Shown here: piece after piece, positions 18,118 through 26,473 of the stretch
How positions within the stretch are numbered: the stretch's first letter is position 1
How the letters are laid out: each line of letters opens with the position of its first letter
NCBI GenBank assembly: GCA_019244055.1
Contig: JAFATG010000268.1
Location: 62,001-126,000 of the forward strand
Direction: 5' to 3'
Length of the DNA stretch: 64,000 nucleotides
Source of the DNA: Acidobacteriaceae bacterium
Lineage (GTDB): Bacteria > Acidobacteriota > Terriglobia > Bryobacterales > Bryobacteraceae
Made by a program: the position numbers and the translations under genes
The notes under the pieces: model-generated
Seen by the model: the letters and a program-made list of their open reading frames with translations, nothing else
Told to the model about the DNA's origin: nothing
The model's database searches: none

Positions 18118-18911
18118 CAATAGCCCTCCAGCGTGCCACCGGGAACTTTCGCGCCGGACAGAGGAATTGGCTGCTTTTGCTCGGGCTCACCCTTCAGCTC
18201 GTTCATGATCTGGACACCGGAACTTGTTCCGATGCGGTTGGCTCCCGCCCCCAGCATTAGGCGCAACGCTTCCAACGAACGGATGCCGCCCGACGCCTTT
18301 ACGCCCACTCTCTCGCCGACACACTGCCGCATAAGTTTGACGTCCTCAACCGTCGCACCGCTTTTGGAAAAGCCTGTCGATGTTTTCACAAAGTCAGCGC
18401 TTGCCTCAACCGCCAGCCGGCAAGCGGTGATCTTTTCCTCATCAGTGAGCAGACAGGTCTCGAGGATTACTTTTAGAATTGCACTCTGGGAATGCGCCAG
18501 CTCCGCGAGATCCCCTATTTCTTTAGCTGCGATTTGATATTGATGCGATCGCAGAGCTCCGATATTGATCACCATGTCGAGCTCAGCAGCTCCGTGCGAA
18601 AGTGCAAGCTCCGCTTCGGCCAACTTGGTGCGCGCGTCATTCGCGCCGAGCGGAAACCCGACAGTGGAACACACCTTTGCAGCGCCCTCCAGGGCTCGCA
18701 CGGCGAATGGAACCCAAAACGGATTCACGCACACTGACGCAAAAGCAAATTGACGGGCCTCGGCGCAAAGCCGGGCGATCTCTTCTTCCGAAGCCTCGGG
18801 CTTCAGTAGTGTGTGATCGATCAATGAAGCTACGGACAAAGGTGGCAAATTCGCGTCAGCAATCACTCGTAGTGGGGGATCAGAAGGCGAGATTCGGGTG
18901 CAATCGAGCAC
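18117..18911 (-). CDS. deoC: Deoxyribose-phosphate aldolase
   Basis: Class I aldolase. Schiff-base lysine in FVKTSTGFSKSGATVEDVKLMR, early LIDHTLLKPEA, SVCVNPFWVP, TVGFPLGAN and the C-terminal VKASGGIRS and RIGTSSGVQIM are all present. It cleaves deoxyribose-5-phosphate to glyceraldehyde-3-phosphate and acetaldehyde in nucleoside salvage. The first ~25 residues before SLIDHTLL are not conserved, so an internal start is possible. First gene of the apparent deoC-phosphatase-lysA unit. Confidence 0.92.
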   Translation of the reverse strand: MLDCTRISPSDPPLRVIADANLPPLSVASLIDHTLLKPEASEEEIARLCAEARQFAFASVCVNPFWVPFAVRALEGAAKVCSTVGFPLGANDARTKLAEAELALSHGAAELDMVINIGALRSHQYQIAAKEIGDLAELAHSQSAILKVILETCLLTDEEKITACRLAVEASADFVKTSTGFSKSGATVEDVKLMRQCVGERVGVKASGGIRSLEALRLMLGAGANRIGTSSGVQIMNELKGEPEQKQPIPLSGAKVPGGTLEGY

Positions 18912-19003
18912 CTACGTTGGTCAAGGATAGCACGTGCGCGCAGGCACTCGGAAACACGTTGCGTGCGCCACGGCGCATGGGTCGCGGTTCCGTTTGCCGC
19001 AAG

Positions 19004-19690
19004 CTAGTCCGCCCGGCGCGTATGTCCGTACCAGCGTGCCAGCCAATTCGGCGGACAGCCCAACCAGTACAGGATCTGCAGTGTCGTCCAGTGCAGCCAC
19101 ATTGCAGCGAAATTGCGATTTTCGAAGCGCCGTGAGGATGTAATAATCCGGCATTCGAGCCGTGCAAAGCGGCCCTGCCGGCGCAACCGGCGGAGGAGGT
19201 CCAAGTCTTCGAACAAAGCCAGCCGTCTAAAACCTCCGACCCTTTGGTAAACGGAACGGCGCACGAAGATGCCCGAATCTCCGTAGCAGAGCCCTAGAAA
19301 ACGGAGCAGCGGATACACGGTGGTAAGCAGCCGCGCGGCCCGCGATGCACCCTCGAACGTCAATCCGAAATTCCCTGCCGAAATACCGGGATTACGCAAA
19401 GCATTCTCAATCCTCTCTAGAGCATTTACCGGCGGAATTGTGTCCGCGTGGACGAACCACAGCACGTCACCCGTGGCGGTTAGAGCTGCAGCATGCATTT
19501 GGTGCCCGCGCCCACGTTCGCAGCAGAGGGTACGAATCCCGGGACGCGATGCGATTTCAATCGTCCGATCCTCGCTTCCGCCGTCCACGACGATGATCTC
19601 CTTTTCGCCTGCCAAGCGGGCGAGCGCGTCTAGGGTCGTCCCGATCTGGCTTCCCTCATTCAATGCCGGAACGACAATACTAATGAGCAT
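19004..19690 (-). CDS. TIGR04283-type glycosyltransferase (arsenosugar cluster)
   Basis: 228 residues, GT2 fold: ISIVVPALNEGSQI, IIVVDGGSEDRT, RGRGHQMHAAA, then LWFVHADT as the DxD-type motif, and the family-specific YGDSGIFVRRSVYQRVGGF. TIGR04283 members co-occur with the radical-SAM ArsS and TIGR04282 in arsenosugar-type clusters, and both partners are here. The start shares one base with the stop of the TIGR04282 gene, so they are cotranscribed. Confidence 0.85.
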   Translation of the reverse strand: MLISIVVPALNEGSQIGTTLDALARLAGEKEIIVVDGGSEDRTIEIASRPGIRTLCCERGRGHQMHAAALTATGDVLWFVHADTIPPVNALERIENALRNPGISAGNFGLTFEGASRAARLLTTVYPLLRFLGLCYGDSGIFVRRSVYQRVGGFRRLALFEDLDLLRRLRRQGRFARLECRIITSSRRFENRNFAAMWLHWTTLQILYWLGCPPNWLARWYGHTRRAD

Positions 19691-20355
19691 CAGCCTTGAA
19701 ATTCGAAACTGGGATTACAGGCCAGCCAGGCGCGTGTTTCCGGAGCGCTGCCAGGCTTGCGAATGAGTTCCTCGGACAATCGCTGCAAATCGCCGGGCGT
19801 GTCCACGTCAAATCCTACGTCGATCTCGCGGACAGTCATCTTATTCTCGATGAGACGCTGCTTCATCGCTTCAGCAGTTTTGGCAGAACTCCACGGCAGG
19901 TCTGCCAACAGACCTCGCCAACAACGTGTCAGGCCCAGCAAGTAAAAACCACCGTCCTCGGCTGGACCAATAACGGCATCGAAGTGGCGCAGCAGTTCAA
20001 TGGCTTCCGTCAATTCACTCCTTCTAATTAACGGAGTGTCCGCGCCAACGGCTAACGCGGAGGAAGCGCTCTCGAGCGCCCGAATCAGTATTCGTTCCAG
20101 ACGCGCGCCCAAGTCTCCATCTCCCTGCAGCCAGATCTGATTCGCCGCGACCGGAACCTGAAAATCGCCATAGCTGTCAGTGGCTAATATTGGCTCCGTC
20201 TCGCTCACCGACGACACGACGGCCCACACATCCCGAAACATAGCCGCTGCGAGCGCAGCCGCACCGTCTTGCCCCAACCTGCCAATCAGACGCGTCTTGA
20301 CTTCTCCGGGCGTGGGCGGCTTCGCAAATATGCAGACTGGAACAACAGCGGCCAA
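19690..20355 (-). CDS. TIGR04282-type nucleotidyl/glycosyltransferase (arsenosugar cluster)
   Basis: 221 residues with a GT-A-like fold: VCIFAKPPTPGEVKTRL at the N-terminus, VGADTPL as the metal/nucleotide motif, and GPAEDGGFYLLGL, the signature of the DUF2064/TIGR04282 family. Transcribed divergently from arsS, with 26 bases of overlap between the two proposed starts. Together with the GT2 gene it is expected to build the sugar part of an arsenosugar or related glycoconjugate. Confidence 0.85.
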   Translation of the reverse strand: MAAVVPVCIFAKPPTPGEVKTRLIGRLGQDGAAALAAAMFRDVWAVVSSVSETEPILATDSYGDFQVPVAANQIWLQGDGDLGARLERILIRALESASSALAVGADTPLIRRSELTEAIELLRHFDAVIGPAEDGGFYLLGLTRCWRGLLADLPWSSAKTAEAMKQRLIENKMTVREIDVGFDVDTPGDLQRLSEELIRKPGSAPETRAWLACNPSFEFQG

Positions 20356-21373
20356 TCCTCAGTATCGCCGCCAGCAGCCGTGTGCTTGCGATACTGCAAG
20401 TGTGGCGGCCGTGCGTGCTGATTTTGGTGGCACTCTCCGACGATCGGGACTTCCACTACTGCGTCGAGCGCAAGTCACCACGGTGCAGATCAATGTAGGT
20501 AAAGTCTGCAATCAGGCTTGCCAGCATTGTCACGTAGACGCGGGCCCCAAGCGCACCGAGAGCATGTCACGCGAAACCGCGGACCGGGTACTCACGTTGC
20601 TTTCCCGCAGCCAGCAGCCGACGATCGCTGATATCACAGGAGGTGCGCCCGAACTGAACCTCTGGTTCCGGCATTTGGTCGAACAGTGCCGGGCACAAGG
20701 TCTACACGTGATTGACCGCTGCAATCTTACAATTTTGCTCGAGCCAGGACATGAAACACTAGCCGATTTTCTCGCGGGCCATCAGGTGGAAATTACCGCC
20801 AGCCTGCCATGCTACACGCGCGAAAACGTCGACCGCCAGCGTGGCCGCGGCGTATTCGACAAGAGCATTCAAGCGTTGCAACTGCTGAACCGAATCGGTT
20901 ACGGAATTTCCGACGAGCTTCCGCTCAATCTGGTCTACAATCCGCTCGGCCCCTCGCTGCCTCCCCGGCAACCAGCACTCGAGATGGATTACAAACGCCA
21001 TCTCCTCGAAGACTTCGGCATCCGCTTCAATCGCCTGCTCACGATCACCAACATGCCGATCAGCCGCTTCGCCGAGTTCCTCACGCGGACCGGCAAGCTC
21101 GAATTTTATTCATCATTGCTCGCTGATAACTTCAACGCCGCGACTGTTAATCACCTAATGTGCCGCTCACTGATCAGCGTCGGGTGGGATGGCAAGTTGT
21201 ACGACTGCGACTTCAATCAGATGCTCGAAATTCCGATTCCGCGCCGGCTGACAATTTGGGATATTGAAAGTTTTGACGAGATGGCCGAGCGGCACATCGC
21301 AACTGCAAATCACTGTTTTGGCTGCACGGCCGGCGCCGGGTCAAGCTGCGGCGGAACGCTTGTTGGGCCGTAG
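20330..21373 (+). CDS. arsS: Radical SAM protein ArsS (arsenosugar biosynthesis)
   Basis: 347 residues from ATG 20330; a longer frame to 20180 is only antisense to the glycosyltransferase. The radical-SAM cluster is CNQACQHCHVDAGP, the specific ArsS variant. C-terminal cysteines in CRSLISVGWDGKLYDCDFNQML and CFGCTAGAGSSCGG would bind additional Fe-S. ArsS adds a deoxyadenosyl group to dimethylarsinous acid, leading to arsenosugars. No arsM methyltransferase is in the window, so arsenic as substrate is from the family only. Confidence 0.88.
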   Translation: MQTGTTAANPQYRRQQPCACDTASVAAVRADFGGTLRRSGLPLLRRAQVTTVQINVGKVCNQACQHCHVDAGPKRTESMSRETADRVLTLLSRSQQPTIADITGGAPELNLWFRHLVEQCRAQGLHVIDRCNLTILLEPGHETLADFLAGHQVEITASLPCYTRENVDRQRGRGVFDKSIQALQLLNRIGYGISDELPLNLVYNPLGPSLPPRQPALEMDYKRHLLEDFGIRFNRLLTITNMPISRFAEFLTRTGKLEFYSSLLADNFNAATVNHLMCRSLISVGWDGKLYDCDFNQMLEIPIPRRLTIWDIESFDEMAERHIATANHCFGCTAGAGSSCGGTLVGP

Positions 21374-21391
21374 AATCGTTCTTTACGAACG

Positions 21392-22243
21392 ATGACGCGA
21401 CGAACCTTCTTTCCCGCCTTCGCGGCCGGTTCCACCCTACTTTCCTCTTCCCTTCCGGGCGAGAACTCTCTCAGCCCGAAAGGCCGTTTGAAACAAAGTG
21501 TCACGAAAGGAGTTTTCCGCGGCCGCCAGATGACCCTGGATGATATGTGCCGCGAGGCCGCGAACGCGCACGTGTACGGATTCGACCTGATCGACGTGGC
21601 GGACTGGCCCATCCTCAAGAAACACAACCTGGTCCCGACCATGATGCCCGGCTACGCAGGCACCATTCCCGATGGGATCAATCGGAAAGAGAATCACGAT
21701 CGGCTGGAGAAATCAACGCACGAAGGAATCGACCTGGCGGCCGCGGGTGGCTGTCCGAATCTCATTACGCTCTCGGGAAGCCGGCGCGGCATGTCGGACG
21801 AAGAGGGCGCGGACAACTGTGTGGCTTTCCTGAACCGCGTCAAATCTCACGCGGAAGAAAAAGGAGTCACTATCTGCCTGGAGCTATTGAATAGCAAGGT
21901 CAATCATCCTGATTACATGTGCGATCACTCGATATGGGGAGTAAATGTGATGAAGCGCGTCGACTCTCCGCGAGTGAAATTGTTGTATGACATCTACCAC
22001 ATGCAGATCATGGAAGGCGATATCGTCCGCACGATTCGCGAGAACATTCAGTACATCGCCCATTTCCACACCGGCGGAAATCCCGGCCGGCATGAGATCG
22101 ATCAGACCCAGGAGTTGAACTATCGCTTCATCGCGGAGGCGATCGCGGATCTCGGTTTTTCAGGCGTTGTCGCGCATGAATACACGCCGGTTCGGGATCC
22201 TTTCACTTCGCTCGCGCAGGCTGTCGATATATTCACGGTTTGA
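21392..22243 (+). CDS. Exported hydroxypyruvate-isomerase-like TIM-barrel protein
   Basis: 283 residues with a short signal-like leader (TRRTFFPAFAAGSTLLSSS). The barrel carries ICLELLNSKVNH, LYDIYHMQIMEGD and VAHFHTGG, and ends with VVAHEYTP, matching Hyi-like sugar isomerases; the Glu, Asp/His and His/Glu ligands all appear present. Nineteen bases after arsS, it may read through from it, but functionally it fits better with the following cytochrome and quinoprotein genes, whose first gene overlaps its stop region. Confidence 0.82.
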   Translation: MTRRTFFPAFAAGSTLLSSSLPGENSLSPKGRLKQSVTKGVFRGRQMTLDDMCREAANAHVYGFDLIDVADWPILKKHNLVPTMMPGYAGTIPDGINRKENHDRLEKSTHEGIDLAAAGGCPNLITLSGSRRGMSDEEGADNCVAFLNRVKSHAEEKGVTICLELLNSKVNHPDYMCDHSIWGVNVMKRVDSPRVKLLYDIYHMQIMEGDIVRTIRENIQYIAHFHTGGNPGRHEIDQTQELNYRFIAEAIADLGFSGVVAHEYTPVRDPFTSLAQAVDIFTV

Positions 22244-22257
22244 GGAAGAGAGCAGAA

Positions 22258-23049
22258 ATGGTTTTGACAAAAATATCACTGATATTTCTTTCGGCCGCCT
22301 TAATCGCTTCCGCGCAACAACATCAACCAACTCCGATGCCTCGCCAGCAGGGGGCCGAAGATCCCGCCGCAGTGGAACGCGGCCGAGCCCTTTTTCGCTC
22401 GAGCTGCGGTTTTTGCCACGGCAATGACGCCACTGGTTCCCGGGCGCCTGATTTGCTGCGCTCTCCCATCCTGCTGCACGATGATCACGGAACCCTGCTC
22501 GGCCCCATCATTCACAACGGCCGGCCAGAGAAAGGCATGCCCAGCTTCGCGACCATGAAGGACGACGAAGTGGCCGACATCGTCGGGTACCTTCATCACC
22601 AGGCGAATGCGGCATTGCACAGCGCGCACGTTCCCGGCGATTATCCGCTCTCGAAATTGCTAACCGGCAATGCCCAGGCCGGAAAAGCTTACTTTTACGG
22701 ACCCGGAGGCTGCTCGAACTGCCATTCCGTGACGGGCGACTTGGCGTCGATTGCCAAAAAACTGTCGCCAATCGATCTGCAGCAGCAGATGGTCTATCCG
22801 TCAGACAAAAAAATAGCCAAAACGGCTGTTGTCACGTTCGCCGATGGCGAGCGATGCGAAGGCAAACTAGTCCATCAGGATGAGTTCAATGTAAGCATGA
22901 TCTGTAAGGACGGATGGTACCGTTCCTGGCCTCGGGCGGACGTCAAAATTGAAATTCACGATCCGCTCGAAATGCATCGCGAGCTGATGAGCAAGTACAC
23001 CAACCCCGACATTCACAATCTCTTCGCATATTTGGAGACTTTGAAGTAG
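22258..23049 (+). CDS. Exported diheme cytochrome c
   Basis: 263 residues from ATG 22258 (AGAGAG upstream); starting at 22240 only adds a basic hexapeptide. The Sec signal ends near ALIASAQ. Two c-type heme sites: CGFCH (~residues 50-54) with a later Met ligand in KGMPSFATM, and CSNCH (~155-159). The C-terminal third is a small beta domain (VVTFADGERCEGKLVHQDEFNVS). It should carry electrons in the periplasm from the quinoprotein encoded two bases downstream. Confidence 0.88.
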   Translation: MVLTKISLIFLSAALIASAQQHQPTPMPRQQGAEDPAAVERGRALFRSSCGFCHGNDATGSRAPDLLRSPILLHDDHGTLLGPIIHNGRPEKGMPSFATMKDDEVADIVGYLHHQANAALHSAHVPGDYPLSKLLTGNAQAGKAYFYGPGGCSNCHSVTGDLASIAKKLSPIDLQQQMVYPSDKKIAKTAVVTFADGERCEGKLVHQDEFNVSMICKDGWYRSWPRADVKIEIHDPLEMHRELMSKYTNPDIHNLFAYLETLK

Positions 23050-23051
23050 TT

Positions 23052-24620
23052 ATGAAAATGATTCGTAGTGTTATTTCCCTGCTCGCGTTGGCTGTTGCCC
23101 CGGGCGTTGCGGCTGACGGTGGATTGAACCCGCAGGATCTCCTGAAGCCGCTCTCGGGTGACTGGCCCACTTTTAATGGTGACTACTCAGGCAAGCGTTT
23201 CAGCTCGCTTTCGCAGATCAATCAAACCAACGTCCATAAACTGACGCTCGCCTGGGTGCTGCAGCCTCATTCGGTCGGTATCAAGTCCATGCCGCTCGAA
23301 GTAAACGGGATTCTGTATCTCACGACGCCTGACAATGTCTGGGCGGCGGACGCGCGCACTGGACGCATTATCTGGCACTACTACCGCGAATCTACCGGCG
23401 ATCATATCGGCCAGCGCGGTGTCGGCATGTATGGCGACTGGCTCTACTTCGAGACACCCGATTGCCACCTGATCTCGCTCAATGCAAAGGACGGATCAGT
23501 GCGATGGAATATTGAGCTGGCCGATCCGAAACTCGGCTATTTCGCCACCATGGCGCCGCTCATCATCCGCAATCACGTTATAGTCGGCGTATCCGGCGAT
23601 GTCACCGATATCCCTGGCTTCCTCGCATCAATCGATCCCGATACCGGCAAAGTGCAATGGAAATGGTGGACCGAGCCGAAGCCTGGCGAGCCTGGTTCCG
23701 AGACTTGGCCGCGAGGCACGGACGCTATCTCTCACGGCGGCGGCATGACCTGGATGACAGGCACCTACGACCCCGATCTGAATCAGCTCTACTGGGGAAC
23801 CGGCAATCCGAATCCGGTTTTGAACGGCGATATCCGCAAAGGCGAAAATCTCTATACTTGCTCGATCGTCGCTTTGAATCCGGATACAGGAAAGCTGCTC
23901 TGGCATTTCCAGCCCTCACCGCACGACACCCACGATTGGGACGCCGTGCAGACGCCGATCCTTTTCGATGATGAGTATCAAGGTGTGCATCGCAAACTGC
24001 TCGCTCAGGCGAGCCGCAACGGCTATTTCTTCGTTCTAGATCGAACTACCGGCGAGCATATCCGGACGATGCCCTTCATTGCTACCGACTGGGCGGACGG
24101 TATTGACAAGCGAGGCCAGCCGATTCCGAATCCGCAGAAGGAGCCGAAGCCGGACGGGGTGCTGGTTTCTCCAGGATCAGATGGCGCAACCAACTGGCTG
24201 GCGCCGAGCTTCGATCCCAATACCGGATTCTTCTATGTGAGCGCGCGGCGCCTCTGGAGCATGTTCTATATGACCGCCGAGGGCAAGCCTGAAGGATGGG
24301 CCGGCCGCGACCGCAATCTTTGGGCGGATTCGACGCTCGAGGCCATCGACTATAAAACGGGAAAGATTGGCTGGAAGCACGACATCGGTAATGGCGAAGG
24401 CAGCGCCGGCATCCTCACCACGGCCGGCAATCTGATCTTCACTGGCGACAATTCGGACAACCTGCTCGCGCTAGATCCGCAGACAGGAAAAACGCTGTGG
24501 CACGTAAATCTGGGCGAGCGCATGGAAGGCGCGCCGAGCACCTACGAGCTCGACGGGCGGCAGTATCTGCTGACGCCAGCCGGAGGCGTAATTCTCGCCT
24601 GGACGCTACCGCAGGAATAA
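23052..24620 (+). CDS. PQQ-dehydrogenase-like quinoprotein, 'acido-empty' type
   Basis: 522 residues with signal peptide (ISLLALAVAPGVAA) and eight-bladed propeller repeats (…DPDTGKVQW, NPDTGKLLWHF, DPQTGKTLWHV). It resembles methanol/ethanol dehydrogenases, keeping HDTHDWDAVQTPIL and NGYFFVLDRTTGE. The adjacent Cys-Cys pair expected beside PQQ is not visible. From memory, NCBIfam defines an 'acido-empty-quinoprotein group A' (TIGR04528) for acidobacterial members of genomes lacking PQQ synthesis, and this one seems to fit. Two bases after the cytochrome gene, so a redox pair; substrate unknown. Confidence 0.82.
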   Translation: MKMIRSVISLLALAVAPGVAADGGLNPQDLLKPLSGDWPTFNGDYSGKRFSSLSQINQTNVHKLTLAWVLQPHSVGIKSMPLEVNGILYLTTPDNVWAADARTGRIIWHYYRESTGDHIGQRGVGMYGDWLYFETPDCHLISLNAKDGSVRWNIELADPKLGYFATMAPLIIRNHVIVGVSGDVTDIPGFLASIDPDTGKVQWKWWTEPKPGEPGSETWPRGTDAISHGGGMTWMTGTYDPDLNQLYWGTGNPNPVLNGDIRKGENLYTCSIVALNPDTGKLLWHFQPSPHDTHDWDAVQTPILFDDEYQGVHRKLLAQASRNGYFFVLDRTTGEHIRTMPFIATDWADGIDKRGQPIPNPQKEPKPDGVLVSPGSDGATNWLAPSFDPNTGFFYVSARRLWSMFYMTAEGKPEGWAGRDRNLWADSTLEAIDYKTGKIGWKHDIGNGEGSAGILTTAGNLIFTGDNSDNLLALDPQTGKTLWHVNLGERMEGAPSTYELDGRQYLLTPAGGVILAWTLPQE

Positions 24621-24683
24621 AGCTCGCCTGACGGACTTGTCGATTACGTTCAAAATCTCGTCCTTTCCGGCCCCAGGCGTTTG

Positions 24684-24699
24684 ATATCATGCATGATAT
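24684..24699. promoter_or_regulatory. Palindromic operator before the PIN toxin gene
   Basis: ATATCATGCATGATAT is a perfect 16-base palindrome, followed by a second ATGATAT half-site, ending about 11 bases before the toxin TTG. Position and symmetry fit autoregulation by the RHH antitoxin encoded just downstream, as in VapBC-type modules. Confidence 0.55.
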
Positions 24700-24710
24700 G
24701 ATATTGCTGC

Positions 24711-25130
24711 TTGAGGCTGGTGGTGGATACTGATGCCGTGCTGGCAGCCATGCGAAGTCCGGCAGGAGCTTCTGCCGCAATTATTCGGGCAGTGCGACAA
24801 GAAAAGGCAGTTCTGCTGTTGAGCGTCCCTTTGGCAATAGAATACGAGGCGGTGTGCCGGAGACCAGAGCATCGGGTCTCAGCCGGGCTTTCGGATCGCC
24901 AAGTCGGGGTCTTTCTGGACGCCTTGATGGCAATGGCCGAGCCCGTACAAACACATTTCTTGTGGCGCCCTCAATTACGCGATGCGAGCGACGAGATGGT
25001 TCTTGAGGCGGCGGTCAATGGGCGTGCGGATGCATCGGTGACATTCAACCTGCGGGATTTTGGTGACGCACCGGCCCGATTTGGAATTGAGCTTCTACTC
25101 CCGCGAGAGTTTTTGACGAGAATCAGATGA
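24711..25130 (+). CDS. PIN-domain toxin (COG1569-type)
   Basis: 139 residues. PIN acidic residues are in place: VVDTDAVLAAM at the N-terminus, the Glu of LAIEYEAV, and the C-terminal ADASVTFNLRDFGDA (D...TFNxRDF). It should be an Mg-dependent ribonuclease. TTG 24711 is the likely start; GTG 24720 is possible. It shares ATGA with the antitoxin start. The toxin-first order is the one seen in this PIN subfamily. Confidence 0.85.
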   Translation: MRLVVDTDAVLAAMRSPAGASAAIIRAVRQEKAVLLLSVPLAIEYEAVCRRPEHRVSAGLSDRQVGVFLDALMAMAEPVQTHFLWRPQLRDASDEMVLEAAVNGRADASVTFNLRDFGDAPARFGIELLLPREFLTRIR

Positions 25131-25471
25131 TGAAAGAGAATCGAACATATCCACTGCGGCTCCCTCGATCGCTCAAAGAGGCGGTTGAGCGGCTGAGTCG
25201 GGAGGACCGAACGAGTATCAACCAGTTCGTGGCGACTGCCGTTGCAGAAAAGGTTTCGGCTCTAGAGACGGCCAAGTTTTTTGCAGATAAACGGGCACGG
25301 GCGGATTTCAAGGCCTTTGACAAGATTATGCGGCGACGAGGGGGGCTACGCCGTGCGATGGCGATGATTTACCACAATGAGCTAAGGCGTTGCAGAACCG
25401 CTCAAACCAGTGCTAAGCATTCTCACGCTCTAGTCCGGTACGTACTCCCGCTCGCTCCTTTTTTGAGCTAG
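25127..25471 (+). CDS. RHH antitoxin, C-terminus apparently frameshifted
   Basis: The first ~73 residues are a typical ribbon-helix-helix antitoxin: LRLPRSLKEAVERLSREDRTSINQFVATAVAEKV, then FADKRARADFKAFDKIMRRRGG. At a six-G run (25340-25345) the frame leaves the family: it continues about 41 unrelated residues to 25471. If the run had seven Gs, the end would read GGATPCDGDDLPQ with a stop at 25378-25380, which is the GG..P..GDDLP ending of this family. The N-terminal DNA-binding and toxin-binding parts are intact, so the module may still work, or the base may be missing from the sequence. Confidence 0.8.
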   Translation: MMKENRTYPLRLPRSLKEAVERLSREDRTSINQFVATAVAEKVSALETAKFFADKRARADFKAFDKIMRRRGGLRRAMAMIYHNELRRCRTAQTSAKHSHALVRYVLPLAPFLS

Positions 25472-25494
25472 CATTAGCGCAGGAGGTGCTCACC

Positions 25495-26160
25495 GTGAGC
25501 ACCAGAGTTCTTTTGGCCCTTCTTCTGATACCGGCAGCGGCTCTCGCCCAGCGCTCGGGAGGCGCAGGCGGCGGATTCGGGCATTCCGCTGGTCCGATCG
25601 GTGGACATTCGGCTTCAATGCCTGCCCGGAGCTTCGGAGCCGTTCCGGGAATGAGTGGCGGATCCTTTCATCGTGGCCCTACATTCGGATTTGGATATGG
25701 TTCCGGCCATCGCGGTTTCCGAGGAGGCATTCGGTACCGCCCTGGTTTCGGTTTTTACGCACCGTACTTCCCGCTATCGGGCTACGATTTCTATGCGCCA
25801 TATTCTCCGTTATACGAAGGCGATCAATATGCCGGTGAGAGCCCGGAACCTTATGTGGCGCCTGGCAATGTCGTGTTCGTCCAACCTAGTGCTCCGGCTG
25901 AGCACGCCACGTTAGTGATTCACGAGTACAAGTTCGATAACAAACCTGCTCCCGCTTCCGGCGAGCGCCTGAGCTTCACGATCGTGCTCAAGGACGGCTC
26001 CACGCGTTCAGCGATCGCAAGTTGGATCCTGAATGGCAATCTGTTTTACATCGATTCGCAATCACGACAGCAGCTCCTCGCGCCGGAAGTCATCGACAGG
26101 GACGCTACGGAACGGGCGAATGAAGGAAAGAATTTGAGGCTGGACCTTCCGCCCGGCTAA
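25495..26160 (+). CDS. Exported Gly/His/Tyr-rich protein of unknown function
   Basis: 221 residues from GTG 25495, with AGGAGG eight bases upstream; GTG 25486 sits on the ribosome site itself. Signal peptide VLLALLLIPAAALAQ, then a low-complexity stretch rich in Gly, Ser, Phe and Tyr (about 20-115), and a C-terminal part (~135-221) with EYKFDNKPA and SFTIVLKDGSTRSAIASWILNGNLFYIDS. That last segment resembles a domain in many acidobacterial exported proteins whose role is unknown. Confidence 0.7.
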   Translation: MSTRVLLALLLIPAAALAQRSGGAGGGFGHSAGPIGGHSASMPARSFGAVPGMSGGSFHRGPTFGFGYGSGHRGFRGGIRYRPGFGFYAPYFPLSGYDFYAPYSPLYEGDQYAGESPEPYVAPGNVVFVQPSAPAEHATLVIHEYKFDNKPAPASGERLSFTIVLKDGSTRSAIASWILNGNLFYIDSQSRQQLLAPEVIDRDATERANEGKNLRLDLPPG

Positions 26161-26473
26161 ATTGTTTCTAACACACCATTCCGAGCCAGCAGCGACAGCG
26201 GTCCCGAGGCACACACGTGCTATTCTGGCGCCAGCCGCTCGAATGTATGCGTCTGCGTGCTGTCCTGTTCGCGACCCTGCCGAGCCCGGCGCTCCCCAGC
26301 GCACCATACGGCCATTCTTCCTTTCTCCGATTCAGTAAGGGTACTCGCAATAACCCAGCCTCGAGCCGTCACCTTGCGGCTGGCATGGAACGTCTTATTC
26401 CTATCCCGACGCGTTTCATCGCAGAAGCTATCGCGGAGGATGGCCCGGGCACGCACTAGAAACTGGTATTCGA
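26161..26473. other. Non-coding stretch before the MoxR/VWA operon
   Basis: 313 bases with no convincing gene; short frames here have no homology-like motif or ribosome site. It presumably contains the promoter of the seven-gene operon that starts at GTG 26474, but I cannot pick a -35/-10 pair. Confidence 0.5.

Noticed and set aside
20180-20329. N-terminal extension of arsS
   Set aside because: It is antisense to the TIGR04282 gene, and its Ser/Ala/Pro-rich translation is not family-like.
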